Both the position numbers and the translations under genes were made by a program. The notes beneath the pieces were generated by a model. It had not been told where the DNA came from. It saw only the letters and a program-made list of their open reading frames with translations, and searched no databases. Shown one piece after another: positions 43,301 through 56,300 of a stretch of DNA of 64,000 nt (positions are counted from its first letter, which is position 1; each line of letters starts with the position of its first letter). Source of the DNA: Eleginops maclovinus (lineage: Eukaryota; Chordata; Actinopteri; Perciformes; Eleginopidae); NCBI RefSeq assembly GCF_036324505.1, contig NC_086368.1, positions 23,242,378 through 23,306,377 on the forward strand, written 5' to 3'.

Positions 43301-46129
43301 TTCCATCACACAGAATGAGATTAAACAACATGCACACATTTATAATTCCAGCCACTTGCAATCACTCGGAAATAGCTTTTGGCTGTTTAAACACTGCAGA
43401 CACAGGCCACTGGGTTTAGCATTCACATCTGAATCAAATAACACCTAAAACAAAAATTCTTGAGGGTAATGTTTTGGTAGGCCCGGGTGACTTTAAATAC
43501 CCAACACTAGACTGGCTCCTCTTTTGACTCTGAATGGGAAATGCCTCAACACACTTGGTCAACTTACTATAAAAGACCAAGCTGAAACACCCCCTGGAGT
43601 TTAGCTTAATGGAAACATTACAGAGGCAGTATTGAAGCTAAAAGGAAGAAGAAAAAAGAAAAACAGTGCTTGTATTGTATATTCATCAACTGGATATTTA
43701 AACATCCGTCAGTATTTCAGAAACAAAAACATGCAAAGAAAATGGAGGATTGTAGGACTGTGCAGTTAGCACAAGGTAAATAAAACAATAAATAGCAGAA
43801 TATATGAACACTCAGTTAACATTTACGATACATTTGGATGGAAACCTGGCTATGGGGAACCTTTGTCTTACCTCCATTGTAAACATTAGTCTTGCTAGCT
43901 GTAACTTGAATGTGGTCTAGATAGGTCATCGGTCAAATTCAACCTCTTAATGAAAAATGTAACATCACAATTCAAGCTTAATGCAAACGCTTGCAGGGTA
44001 ACCTGCTTATGACTAATGCTTATGATAACTTGCATTTTAGCATGCCAAAATGTGCACAGCTTCGGCTAATGGAGATGTCTTTAGTGTGCAGTTATGATTA
44101 TAAACAAAAGCATTCGATTGATTCAGATCGTTGACCTGATGATGGTGCTAAATGAAAGTAATTGGATAACTAAGGTTAGACAATTAATCATGGTAAAAAA
44201 AACAAGATTGTCTACACCAAATTTCACAGAATTTGTTGCTAAACCTACAGCCATACAGCTAGCATGGCTAAAACACAGCTGTTGATTCGGTGACTGACAT
44301 TTTGTTCTGACGTTCTTAAGGACAAACGATAAATCATACCTGGTGGACTACATGCACCTTAATAACTCTCTTTATTTATATCATAAAACCAAATGTATTT
44401 TCAACAATTTGTCTTAGTCAACAGAACAACAGACAAACAGCATCTGCTTATATCACCAGAGGAGAGAATTATGCAGACCTGCCCCCTTCATCTCCCTATC
44501 TCCAACCTCAGGGTCACTTAAAGTACACCTCATTCCAATTCACACAACTGCTACAGTAACATACCTTGCTAAATTAGCATGAAAACACATTTATTTCTGC
44601 TTGAGGGAAAAAAAGGTTATCTATGTAGGAACAAAGAGTTGCTGAAGCTATAAAAAACAGACTCTGCACAAAAAGTCGGGCTTCTTACGTCGGTGTCCAC
44701 TGACAACGATTTATTCCAGTTTGTCGGAGGGGGAGAGTTTAATTTTATTGTGGGACTGCAAAGGCAATTAAAGGCTGCATTCCTGAGCCCACTGTTGCCC
44801 CTGTAATAGTTTACTTTACAGCAAAGGAGGGAGGATAGTCTGTAGGGTTCCCGGACTGCCTTTCTATTGTGGATCGCAATCAACGGAGAGAATCCCGGAA
44901 TCCACGGCTGCTCTGTTTTTTACGAATGTGATGGCTCTAACCTGGCTGACATTTCATTTGTCAAAATACTATTGCTTTATGTGGATTATTCTATTTATGA
45001 GGATAACTGGTATTAACACAACTGCCAATGGGGCTATTTTTTACCCCTGTGCATTTTCAAATACGTCTACTATCAAAACATTACTCACACATCTCTCACT
45101 TCATGACTTTTGGTAAAATGTGTATATTTATCATCTAGTTAATTTGTGTGGGATGAAAATTAAAACGTACACATCTTCAGTGGTACAAGACCAACAGGTT
45201 ATTGTGCTCCATGATCAAAATGTAAGATTTGTAATGAGCAAACAATGTGCCTTTGGATTTTGTTGTTTCCACAAACTGAGTTTCAACAGCCAATAAAGAA
45301 CAAACAGACACAAAAATAGCTAAAAACATCTCTATTTAGTTTGCTGCTAATGGAGTGACTTTGTTACTGAGTGATTGGTGGATGAAGGAGTCAGCTGATA
45401 CTGATAAACTAACATGTTCAGCGCTCTCCTGGGGCATATGCAATGCTATTATTTACAGCATTCCCAAAATGGAGATGCAAACATTAGTCACAGTCTCCCC
45501 TCTAACACAAACCACCTGTACTTCATAGCAGGATCCCTTCTTATTGCAGTACACGGTTTGTCCCACATGTGAATGTACGTCCTCCCGTTTGTGGCAGAGT
45601 GACTAAGGAAGGCAGCAGACTTGAATCCTTCCTGCTGCATGAATGTTCTCTACAGTAAAAACTATTATCTTAGAGCACACAGAGCAGAACAATGGTTTCT
45701 TCACAGGAGTATGGATGGCTGATTCTATTCAAAGTACCAGAAAACTCAAAGGGTTCCTTTTGATGGCTACTATACTTGATGAAGAAACCCTACAGTTGTG
45801 CTTTAGAAATGTATATCACAATGTGCACTTTTCTAAATTGCTGGTGATGTTATCAGCTGGTGACATGCAACAATTGCAGGGCAGAAAATAATTCATGAAG
45901 GTTTTACATAGCTTTTAAAGAGTACAATTCAAGTATTTTCCTGGTGCTCAAAGCCTTGATCATGTGTATGCAAACTATGTGTATTGACACCAGCTGTTAT
46001 TATTAATCTTAATTGTATGTTTTGAATAGTAGTGAATAAAACATCAGCTTGTGTTGAAAAATAGGATTTTTTCAAGCTATTTCTGTAACATAATAGTGGA
46101 AATTAAAAGTAATTAACTCTTATTAATTT
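40400..46129. other. prickle intron, no recognised element
   Basis: Contains a G11 run at 41359-41369 and a TAAT-rich candidate regulatory block at 42450-42650 (see findings). No coding exon seen. Confidence 0.45.
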
Positions 46130-46555
46130 GGGGATTTCCTTTCCTGTAGTGTGTTATTCATTTGAATGGATGTAAATGGTCTGCAAAGGCTTAAATCCAA
46201 AAGTTCCTTCCAGTCGGAGTTTCCCTCCTCCCCCTTGATTTGACTCCTTTGTTTACTTCAAAAACATAGTGACATCATTAGGTAACAGGCCCACTTGTAT
46301 TGGCTAGCGCTCCAACACATTGTACTCGACAGGCATAGGGGCGGGACTTCTCTAAGCAGTTTACCAATCACAACAGAGCCGCAGCTAACCAACCAGAGCA
46401 GGCTGGACACTTGTTTCAGACAGAAGGTGAAAAGACAGGCAGTATGAGAAAAATAAAGCACTTATTGAACCTTACAGTATGTACACATGTCACAGTAGAG
46501 TCACAAAATATAATTAGTGATGATAAAAAGTAAAATGACGATAAAAAGGGCCCTC
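46130..46555 (+). mobile_element. CCAAT-rich MITE-like repeat, copy B
   Basis: Same block order as copy A, including a better-kept 5' part (gtaaatggtctgcaaaggct, tttgactcctttgtttact). It lies 220 bp inside the intron after prickle exon 2. Confidence 0.75.
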
Positions 46556-46776
46556 AAGCATTTTCCTGACTTCTAAGACTCATGGTTTGAACTCTCATGA
46601 TGCATTTACTCATGAATGCTTCAGCTGACTGTACATTTACATCAGACCACAAGAGTGGTTTCACATTAATGCAAATCACATATTTTGCATGGAAACACCT
46701 GCACATCGGAAAGGCAACCAACTGTGTGTGCATCGATGTGATTTGGGTGCCTCATGGAGTGAAGTGATGCTCTCAC

Positions 46777-46862
46777 CTCCATTTGTGCAGGGCGAAGCCG
46801 GGACACTGTTCTCCACAGGCGACGCAGGGCTGTCCTCTCTGCGGCTCATCGGCTCGGTTCAG
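46777..46862 (-). CDS. prickle2: prickle exon 2: cysteine motif preceding the PET domain
   Basis: The acceptor TTTTCAG opens on LNRADEPQRGQP followed by CVACGEQCPGFALHKW, and the exon ends two bases into an Arg codon at AG|GTGAGAG. The C-x2-C-x3-C-P-G-F-x2-H-x-W-R pattern is diagnostic of the region just before the PET domain in long prickle isoforms; human PRICKLE3 has a very similar stretch after its basic start. The family continues with a Lys-Ile-Cys...HCKC stretch, which must be on the next exon. The 86-nt length (28 codons plus 2 nt) agrees with both flanking phases. A tandem 19-bp repeat sits just upstream of the acceptor and a MITE copy just downstream of the donor. Confidence 0.85.
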
Positions 46863-48084
46863 CTGAAAACATGTACAGGAGAAGAAGGGTGGTTTAGCTG
46901 AAGCACTGTGGTTTAGCTGAAGCACTGTAGTTTAGCGTTGTTCATTAACACAACGACAGGATAAAACTTTATTGTCCGATAAAGTCTGACATTTCTCTTG
47001 CATCACATCAACACGGACAAATATTTAGACAAGAAACAAGGAAAAGGACATTTAACGTAACATAGTGATCACTTAAAAGAATGCTAAGACCATCTAACAC
47101 ACATTTGACCTGGGATTTAACCCGAGGATTGACTGGTGCACAAAAGACTTCTTCAGTCTAACACTATTAAATCATGGGACACTGTATCTCCAATTAGACG
47201 GCATAAATTCATGTTCACTTTTCGGAACGGGGTTGGGGTCAGAGATAATGTTGTTGGCCAGCTTCATGATGTTATTATGATAGGTTGCTTCATAGTCTCT
47301 CAAAAGGTTGACCTTTCTTTGAGCATATTTTCAACTGGTGAAGCAGTTTTGACTTTTATAAGTACTATAGTGCTGAGTTATTTCTCCTTCATCCCTTCAA
47401 AATATGTGACAATAGTTTTCAAAACCCTACAAGATAGGCCTTCAGTATTTTTTGTATCATTGTATACAGATACACATTTTAAATAGAGTTCTTGATGTAA
47501 CCTCTAATGCCTGGTAATCAATGTTTACATCAATTAAATCCAACGGAAGCAACAACAAAAAATAAACAAACCAAAAAGGTAATATGGGAGAAAATCAGAC
47601 ACAATGTGAAATTAGGAACTGATGAAGACCAAAATGCACGAGGAGTGATTTATATAAAAGTCTGCTTTTAATAAGTGTTTTATGAGAAGGGTTTAAACAT
47701 GAAACAGATATGGCAAGCCTTATATCTTCAGGCAGTTCCTTTTACAGTGCAGGTGCCCTAATAGACACAGTGAGTGACAGACAAAGACTGTGGGATAATA
47801 AAACGTTTATCATCTGGTAAAAAAAATGTTACAGAACACGTTACATACTCAACAACAAAATGGCACTGGTTAAAACAGAGGACACAAATCTTTCAACAGG
47901 TTTCATGCTGTGTAGTAAATGAGGCTTGTGCCAGCGTTATCATAGCACAGCAGATGTAATGGGATGCCCTTAGCAACAGGACTGAGCAGAAAACAAGAGG
48001 GAAAACTTCATATGCAACAACAAATAAGTCGACATGCGCCAAATTGAAAGCCACCAAACACTTAACTTTGTTTTGACCACTTAC
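46863..48084 (-). other. prickle2: prickle intron 1
   Basis: An intron of 1222 nt with GTAAGT donor and CAG acceptor. Apart from the 19-bp tandem repeat next to exon 2 I see no feature. Short ORFs here (for example 47136-47486 plus) have no recognisable domain. Confidence 0.7.
46891..46936 (-). repeat. 19-bp tandem repeat upstream of the prickle exon 2 acceptor
   Basis: The unit is ggtttagctgaagcactgt on the plus strand, twice exactly (46891-46909, 46910-46928) plus a partial third start (46929-46936). In transcript sense each unit carries a GCTAAAC-type heptamer close to the vertebrate branch-point consensus. These lie about 30-75 nt upstream of the exon at 46862, where a branch point is expected. 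Confidence 0.8.
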
Positions 48085-48126
48085 CGACCTGCTGGAATCT
48101 CTCCTCTTATAGCTGCGACTGAACAT
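48085..48126 (-). CDS. prickle2: prickle long-form exon 1 (start codon, 14 codons)
   Basis: Reads MFSRSYKRRDSSRS and then meets a strong donor, TCG|GTAAGTGG. The very basic M-F-x-R start is the kind found at the start of long-form prickle proteins such as PRICKLE3. The ATG has G at -3, a fair context. The exon ends in phase 0, matching the phase-0 start of the exon at 46862. The reading frame stays open upstream to about 48183 but contains no earlier ATG, so this ATG is preferred. Transcript data would be needed to show whether the exon extends upstream as 5' UTR or has another acceptor. Confidence 0.7.
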
Positions 48127-48360
48127 GACAGGCAGATGATCACAGGAGAGTAAAGGCACAGACGGCTGTAACCAATTGCGCACAGAGGGAAACTGGAGAA
48201 GTGCGTAATTGTTAAAATGTCCTCACGACTTTTTCCAAACGCACCGAGTCCAGGCTGGAGTCCTGTCCTATTAACACTCCTTCATTAATGAATGGAGCTT
48301 TTCCGGATTGCAGCTCCACCCTTTTCCCCCCACAGCCAATAGGGTGCTAGGAAACTACTT
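48127..48360 (-). promoter_or_regulatory. prickle2: candidate proximal promoter / 5' UTR of the prickle long form
   Basis: This stretch lies immediately upstream of the ATG at 48126. A CCAAT pentamer is on the plus strand at 48336-48340 within CCACAGCCAATAGGG, so it is inverted relative to the gene. I see no convincing TATA box, and the transcription start cannot be placed. Called from position and one motif only. Confidence 0.3.
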
Positions 48361-51300
48361 TTGAAAAAAAAGGGAAAACTATAATTACACTTGGACAAAA
48401 TAGTGATGCAGAACTAAATGACAGTGTGGGCGAGCGTTGACGTCCAGTCTGAGAAAATATCTCAAGGCAAAATAACAGACCCTGTAATCATTGAGGAAAT
48501 AAATGCTTCAAACACCACCCTATATTCACATATTATTCTCTGTGAAATGCAAGGCAAGGAGGCAACTTTGCTGAAAGATTCAGTATGAAAAGGTGAACAC
48601 ATTCAGAAATTACTTTCACATGTCCATGTTACTGCTGTGTCACAATGTAACATAACACAACCTTGACTCTGACAGTAGAGTTTTCTTTCCTCCTCTTCAC
48701 ATTTAAAACCCTCCTTTTCTGAGCACCTCTGTTCACATTTGTTCAGAAAGTATGAAATCCTAGCCCCCTAGAAACGTGTGCCATGTTCACCCCGGGGTAT
48801 TTTTTCTTTTCTTCTCGGTGGTCTGACAGTGATGACTATCGTCGTCAAGTGCCTGCTATTCATCACCACAGGAAAGGCTTCAGTGGCACAGCTTCAGTGT
48901 GAGAGTGCTCTGACTCAAAGGCACTCCTCCTCCAAGATGTGCTTCAATTATCTTATTATTTCTAGATACAAATTATTCTCATAGCTCCATGCTATCTGCT
49001 ATGCTGCAAGTTCAGGTGCCAAGAATACCGTGGGGTGGTATACAAGAGTTATAACTGGATAGATTGTTATCAAATACATTTACTTTAATTGTCTGTCACT
49101 AAGATTGCTTTGCACTAACATCAATTAATGTTGGAGGATGATGTCTCCGAGTAACTTAAAGAATGTGTTGAGTATAGACTCTAAGAATAATCACTAAACA
49201 AATCAGGAGTCACGTACAGTATATGTCACAAACTGTCCACACAATGTGCTGAGGAAGATCATGTGATAAAATGAAAGCCCTAGACTGCTGCAGAATAAAC
49301 ATTTTGTAGATAAAGGTCCATTGAAAGGTCAAGAAATAACTTTTAATGTCAATTAATAAAATAGCTTATGGTGATAAACCACCGTTATAAATTGGGTCAA
49401 CTGTATCGATTGCCAGATATAAGTTAATTATGGTCACTATATCTGAATTTTATTGTGGAAATAATCAAGATTATACTCACTGTGTATGAGATAAATAAAC
49501 TGATTCCAATACAACACTTTCTTGTGATTTCTGTATGTGTCAATCAAACACACAATATGTGAGCCTGAAAACAGTTTTTGTTCTCTTCTCTCTATCCTCG
49601 CATGCACAGCTTTCTGCTTTTTCCTTTGAATTTCTTTTTCTTTTTTTGTTGTGAGAAAATCAGAGAACAGCAGAAGCAGGTGTTGCTGTGTCAAAACAAA
49701 ATGATTCAGCACTGAAGTGAATTGAGACGGAGAAGCAGCGAGTTACTTTCTTTGTGTCAAGGACAGAATACTAACCTTGAAACACTCAGATTCACTGGTG
49801 GATAAACAAAACAAACTGGTCACACATCAGCAAGTCTGCAGAGGAATGATGATGAGAGATAAATGTTGAGGAATAAAGCGAACACTAAAGCAGAAATGCA
49901 GTAATTCCACATCCAGATAAACACATACTGTATCCGGGCTTCCAAATTATTTGTGTGGGCCTGAAGCTTACTACTAAGCCTGAGTTCAAAGCCATCCTAG
50001 ATTACCTTAAGGAATGATGGTGATAATGATGGTGGAGGCAGCTGACCCTGAGGACTCATGACTTTATAACTCCCCTCATTAAGTCTTCAGTTAAGACCCT
50101 AAACACTGTTGGCAGAATTGAAAACAGCTTGCATGCTATTCCTGGGAGCAGAAATCTCCTTTTTTGGTTGTACAGTCAACAGGGTGCAGTGCGTGTTAGT
50201 GTAAAGGGGGCAGGGGGTAGAAATGTATGGAGAGGGAACCGGTTCTACTAAAATCAGGTAGAGAGCAGGAGTGGGCAATCAAGAGCCAACCACTTAAGTT
50301 TAAAAGGTTAAAATAACTTATTAGTCGACATAAAAACTTTACTGAAAATAGAATCAAACAATGAAACAAGCTAAAAGGGAGTAAAAGTATTTCCTTTAAA
50401 AACCAGGCACTCGATGAGCGGGGGGAAGCACGTCGTCCACTCCTCCAGCTTAGCTCCCAACAGACAAACAGCAGTCACTTGTCTTTTAAATACAAATCCG
50501 GTCTTTGGTTGGAGAGTGCTAGTTGCTCATGAAATAAGTGCTCTAAACTCTGCCCTCTTCTGTCCTTGGATTCACACTCTCCACTGGACTGCTGTTTGTC
50601 TCTGGAAATGTTCTTCCTTTTGTTTCTCTATTCTCTCCTGTGTTCCCTGCCCTTTATATAGGTAGGCCATGATTGGCCCCAGGTGCTGCAAATTGTCCTT
50701 AATGACCATGGAGGAAGTAGGTAAAGGCATTTCAAAATAAAAGCATGCTAAAAGGAAGTAAAATCAGATAAAATTAAACATTGCAAACACTTAAAAAATA
50801 AAAGCACACAAAAACCATGCAATAAGATGAAAATACTTCGCCATGTGACATCAGCGCAGCTCATATTGGGTTCATTTTGTTGTTTTCTTTATAAATCTTG
50901 ATCTGGGATTTCTTGAAACCGTGCATTTTACCCTTTATTATCTCAAATATCTTGCTGGCGAACTTTAGACCTAGAGAAGCATGTCAGCTGCTTGCAAGGA
51001 GGCGAACATGATGTTGAGAAGTGTTGGGAACGTCTAGTACAGCCTGAAGCCCACAGCTGCTTAGGTTACTGGTGTAATCCGTGTGGGAAGGTCTGTGAGA
51101 CTTGCACGATAACTGCATTCTGTACTCACAGATATGGATATATGCAGGAATAGTCCAGGTTTGTATGTGCACAATCTGACACCCCCTATCTGAGTTTGCT
51201 GAGCTATTGATGTCAGCACTGGTGTCGAATATTGCTTGATCTCCCCACCCACCCAACTCTATGTTATTCCCAGCTAGCACATTTCCTCTCATCAAACAAC

Positions 51301-53018
51301 ATTAGAAGATGACAGCAACATCTCGCACCAATAAAAGCAGTCAGCAAAACCCATTCCTGCAACCATCCTCTGCTGAATATTTTATTCATAGAATGAGACT
51401 AATCATGATTTCTACCAGGGACACATATCAGTCTGGTAGGAAATTGGGGGTAAAATGATGACAGTGCTGGGTGCCATTTACCTGCAGGAGGGCTGCAGAT
51501 CACTGTAAAGGACCTTGAGGAAGACAAAAATCCAATAAAAATACATTGAGGTGAGGAGGTGAAGAGCTTGACCTGAATGGATATAATTAAACTGCTGATT
51601 TACAGCCGTAAACCTGAGTGGATTTTAGTTATTAAAAATATATATTTTATTTTACAGTATGACCTCAAAAGGTGGATACTTTCCGGATTTGCAGACCATT
51701 TACATGCACAAAACCTACTGTATAACACACTACAGGAAAGGGAAAACCCCAGGAAAGCATTATAGGGTCGCTTTAATAAAAAGTGATCTTTTTCGGAGGA
51801 GACAAATTGAATAATGCAAATTCAGATTTTTATTACAAATCTTGAGTGAGGATGCTAACTTCCAATGTGTAAACAGTGTTAATTATATATTTATAGTATA
51901 TAATATGTTTCTAACCACCGGTCCAGCCTGCATGCATATGCAGGTGTCAAACAGAACACACACCTATGAGGTCTCCATGGAAACAGAAACCCTGGACAAC
52001 CAATACAAACTCACAGAAACACTCCTTAAAGGTGAGTCGAAATCTATTATAAAAAAAAACAAAATAAACCATGTGCCTTGCTGCTTCACTGATTGAAATG
52101 ACTGACTTTAATTTAAATCATAGCACAAACTTACCCTCCTTCTGAGTCAGCATCAACATGTGCAGAAGGAATCAGAAGTGTCAGATTCTTTCCCCGGGAC
52201 ATATCATCTCCTGTAACCGACACATATAAGTATATATTCCTAGCTAATGGTTCACCTTTGTTTACGTACAAAGAGTTACTACTGCCACTTTATGTTTTGA
52301 TCAGACATGCTTCTGAAAAAAAATCATAGCTTTCAGCAGATACACAACTATTTATGAGCAGGGAGGAAAAGGTCTTTGGATTACATGGTTCTACATCGGG
52401 AAAAGCATTTCCCCGTAAGTCTGTCGTTTCTCTTTCAGGAATATCTGATGTAATACATACCTGCTAACACACTGCTGTCATCTAGCTACTCTATGGAGGA
52501 GCTGTCTCACATCGTTCATGCGGGAGCAAGAAATAGAGAGGAAACAAAGAGAGTTTTTCTACAACTGACCCCTGGGAAGTTTTAAAATCGACTTAAAATC
52601 ATGGTCTTACTGTATATTTAGACAAGCACTCTGGAGCTGTTGAAAGCTTCCTCCTTCCCAGCCATCCTCCCCTCTCTCTCCTTTTCACACTTGTACTTAT
52701 CCCCTGTACAACAACCACCCTCAGGCAGCAGCTTACTCAGACTGTTGACAGACACTTGAGGAATTAATCCCCAAATGGGCTTTTCAGCTCCTATTCCTCT
52801 GTCTCACCTAAGATCACTGAAACAAGATGAAATATAGATCATTTTAAGTTGTGTAAAATGCATATTCATTCTGCCCCACTGTCATTTGTTACATTTTATT
52901 CCCCAGTTAAAAAAGGGAATATTTTAAAACTGCAACTCCTGAAAACTACGGGGATATGAGAAGTACTTAAACATTTCATAACCATAACAAAAGTACAGTA
53001 GTCACTTAACAGTCTAAC
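48361..53018. other. intergenic DNA between ADAMTS and prickle genes
   Basis: Apart from the CCAAT-TATA block at 50.3-50.85 kb this 4.6 kb holds no feature I can support. It is AT-rich, with chance ORFs under 105 codons and no recognisable domain. Confidence 0.5.
50264..50850 (-). promoter_or_regulatory. CCAAT-TATA promoter-like block; upstream prickle promoter or solo LTR
   Basis: On the minus strand a CCAAT pentamer (plus ATTGG at 50672-50676) is followed closely by CCTATATAAAGGGC (plus 50651-50662), a textbook TATA box. It would start transcription near 50620-50630, reading left toward the prickle ATG 2.5 kb away. Imperfect direct repeats of gctaaaaggRagtaaaa lie on either side (50370-50386 and 50747-50763). 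The layout fits either a host promoter or the U3 part of a solo LTR. I could not find clean TG..CA ends or a matching target duplication, so the limits are approximate. Confidence 0.3.
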
Positions 53019-53328
53019 TACCCCCCCCGCCTCCACACGACTCCTTTGTCGTTTACTGTACATAGTGAAATCGCTATGTAACATACAAGCTTCTATTGGC
53101 TAGTGCTCAAAACCCTGATAGGTACGTGAAAGGCCAAGGGGCGGGACATCTCTAAACGGTTAACCAATCACAGCCAGCCAGTCAAGCAATCAGAGCAGAC
53201 TGGGCTCTGGTTTCAGGCAGAGGGTGAAAAGAGGTGCTGCAGCACAGGCAGTATGAGAAAAATAAGCACTCTGTGAACATTAAAGCATGTAAATGTGTCA
53301 CAGAGGCACAAAATACAGTTATGAAACA
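53019..53328 (+). mobile_element. CCAAT-rich MITE-like repeat, copy C
   Basis: It shares ctattggctagtgctc, aaggggcgggacatctctaa, accaatcacag, gggctctggtttcaggcaga, gtgctgcagcacaggcagta and aaaatacagttatgaa with copies A and B. The 3' end is lost. It lies between the ADAMTS and prickle genes. Confidence 0.75.
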
Positions 53329-56300
53329 ATAAATAGAGACAGATTAGGTCAATGAAACAAATATCAGGTCACAAGACAGCTTGTAATGATGCTAGAAGGT
53401 GTGTAATACAATAAAGCGAGAAGTTTATGACCCAAGATTGTACTTAAAATGATGACAAGCAGGCCTGGCATGTATTAGGCATTTTATTTCCTTCTGCTTA
53501 TCTGACATCATACATAAATCATGCTTTTCATATGGCAGCAGCAACCCCCGCTTATACAATCTATGCAGATATGACATAAATAAATGTATTCACAGAACAG
53601 GAAATGTGTTTCCAGACGGTTCATTTTAAGGCAAGACTGAAAAGTAAATCATGATTGTTTATGGTCAAAATATTTACATTCACAAAGAAAAAGTAAAATA
53701 AATATTTGCATATGAAATTAAACATATAGGACACTTAGTTACACTTGGATAAATGTTCAATTACATGGAACATTTGTAAAATGAAATAAGAAATACACTT
53801 AAATATCATAATAATCCCTTCATTTTTGACACCTGAGAACTGTATTGGCTGGACTAAATTCTGACATTCACATAAGAAGTGCATTTATCCATTGCACCTG
53901 TCAGTAAGACACAAAATGTTAACATCCCTGTGTCTTCAAAGATAATTCCTACTTGTATAGACATTTAGACCGTGAAATTCCCTTTTGCTTATGTGTTCAC
54001 ATTGTCATGTAAATGTACAGTAAGGCACGTGAAAGCAAATATGGCTTCTTGATCAGTTGTACAATAAGTGTGTCTAAAATATCTATCACACACACTTAAG
54101 TCAGGAAGCCCTCAGAGGCAAAGAAACAGTTCATCCATTTTATAAGCCTCATCTCAATGATTTTCCTCTCCTGTGTTCAGCACCTTAATCAGGTATAAAA
54201 AAGGTTCTTCAAAAGGTTATTTTTCTAAATTTGTTAATCCACCCTCACCCATCTGTGAAAAAAATAACAGTTTTGGCAGGTTTTTCACACTTGCCTCTCA
54301 GAGCTTCCAACATGTTTTATTTTCCATTTATTTTCATATCATCGTCTGAATTCTGTCTGTGTCCTTTAATTCTTCAGCTAACATTTATAAAATCAGCTCA
54401 CAAAACTGCACAGACCTGGTTAAAGAGATACAAAAAACATTTATACACAAAAAAGTACCCTGATATTGTCAGATAAACAACACGTGAAAATGCTCAGTCG
54501 CATATCAGTATGTACAGTTTGAACAGACTCTTAAAAAAACAAAAGACGGAGGAATGTGAGGTATGGAAGGCAATGGTTTACAGGCAGCATCTGGACAGAG
54601 ATCACACTGCAGGGCCTGCGGGCTCAGCTGTTTCTGAGGTGTCTCCAGGGCAGACCAGTGCATTATATCTCTGGAGTATATACTGGAATTCGATTGGCCT
54701 GAGGTGAAGTCTTTCTTTAAAACTCTCCTGATAAGATAACCTGTCTGCTCTGCGAAGGCTAAAGACTAATGGCTCTCCCTGGTCACTGCACGCTATACCT
54801 GGGAGATATGCACCGACAAGAAGAATTTGGTTCTCTCTGATGTCTGGCAACATAATCTCTACAGAGCTTGTAAACTACAACCTTCTCCTTATGATCCAGT
54901 AATGTCTTTGTGTGCGTACAGTGTGTTTGTGTACTGGTAAACATCTCACTTCCACCCCAGCTCTCGCCTATAAACCCCAACCCTTTTTCGACATACACAC
55001 ACTTCATTCTAGAAACATACGTTATTATTATATCCCTCAACAACTCCTGCTGTCCTCCCACTGCCAAGAGGTTGCAGCTGTGATAGTTTACAACTGAATG
55101 AATCTAAATCAAAACACACTCAGAATGATACTAATGCTAATGTAAGGATAGTAGAACGGTTCATTTATTCTACTTTACTGAGAAATAGAGTACACATGTA
55201 CACAAACTATGCCATTAATGAGCAGCAAACTGTTCCATCCTATGTTTTGTACTAAATTTACAAGGCACAATGTGTTGAATTTGACTTAGAAATAATCCAG
55301 AGTTGTACACAAAATCCCTCTCAATCAGCACTTTGCTTGCATTTTAGCTGTGTTTGGGACAGTTCTGGTTTGCCAGCACGCCAAATCCCTAAAAGAAACT
55401 ACAAAAATGGCGGACACCGCGCTGAAAAATGAATATAGCAGGGTGCAACGCCAAGCGGAAAAAAGGACTCAATTGACCTCTTCCCCCGCATCCATTAAAA
55501 CTAAAATTCCTGTTTTAATACGTGTGTGTTTTTTTCCAGATGCAGGTGTGTTTTTCATGACAGCTAACACATGTGTTATTACTTATTGCACTTTTCTCTT
55601 CTCGTCCAGCTGCAGTTAACAGCTGGAGAGATACAGATGGGGCAGCCAGACCACCATCCACTTGGTTCATAATACCCACTTTTTAAAATACTCTAAAGAT
55701 ACAAAACCTGAGTACAGGGATAAGAAGAGTGCTCAGTTAGCGAGTCACTGAATGTTGTCCGCTGCCACAGAGTACATTAGTGGAAGTAGCTGGATGAAAT
55801 TTAAGTAACAGTTGCCCCAAATTTAGATCTGGAAGGATTGCTGAACTGACTGTTAACAACAGACTATTAAACAATTCAATAAACACACTATTCCTCTCCA
55901 AGAACTGCCCCATTGCACACAGGATTCAACATGACTAAGGTTATAGTGGCCAATCTTGCCTTAAGTAGTGAAAAAATGACCCACTGGAGACACCTCAATG
56001 GATTTGAACAGGTCTGGTGACAACAATAACATTACTGGAATAAACAGAAATTCATTAAGAAAGGATTACATGGCTGTACCAGATGAAGTCTGGTTTAAAT
56101 AACTGCTAGTACTAAAAAGTCCAATTGGTAAATATCCAAATTGGAAGGCACATTCTGGTAAAAGAATCTGATAAATGGAAACTGTGTGGTTTTCACTAAT
56201 GATAACAAAACATATTACAGTACAAAAATAAATTGAGAGTACAATAAATAAGACATTTCTATCCTGCTATGTACAGTACTTACACCAAGTTCATTTACAC

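Noticed and set aside
55350..55619. Plus-strand 89-codon ORF starting near an atggcggacacc sequence
   Set aside because: Looks like a gene start locally but has no recognisable domain or conserved splice structure.
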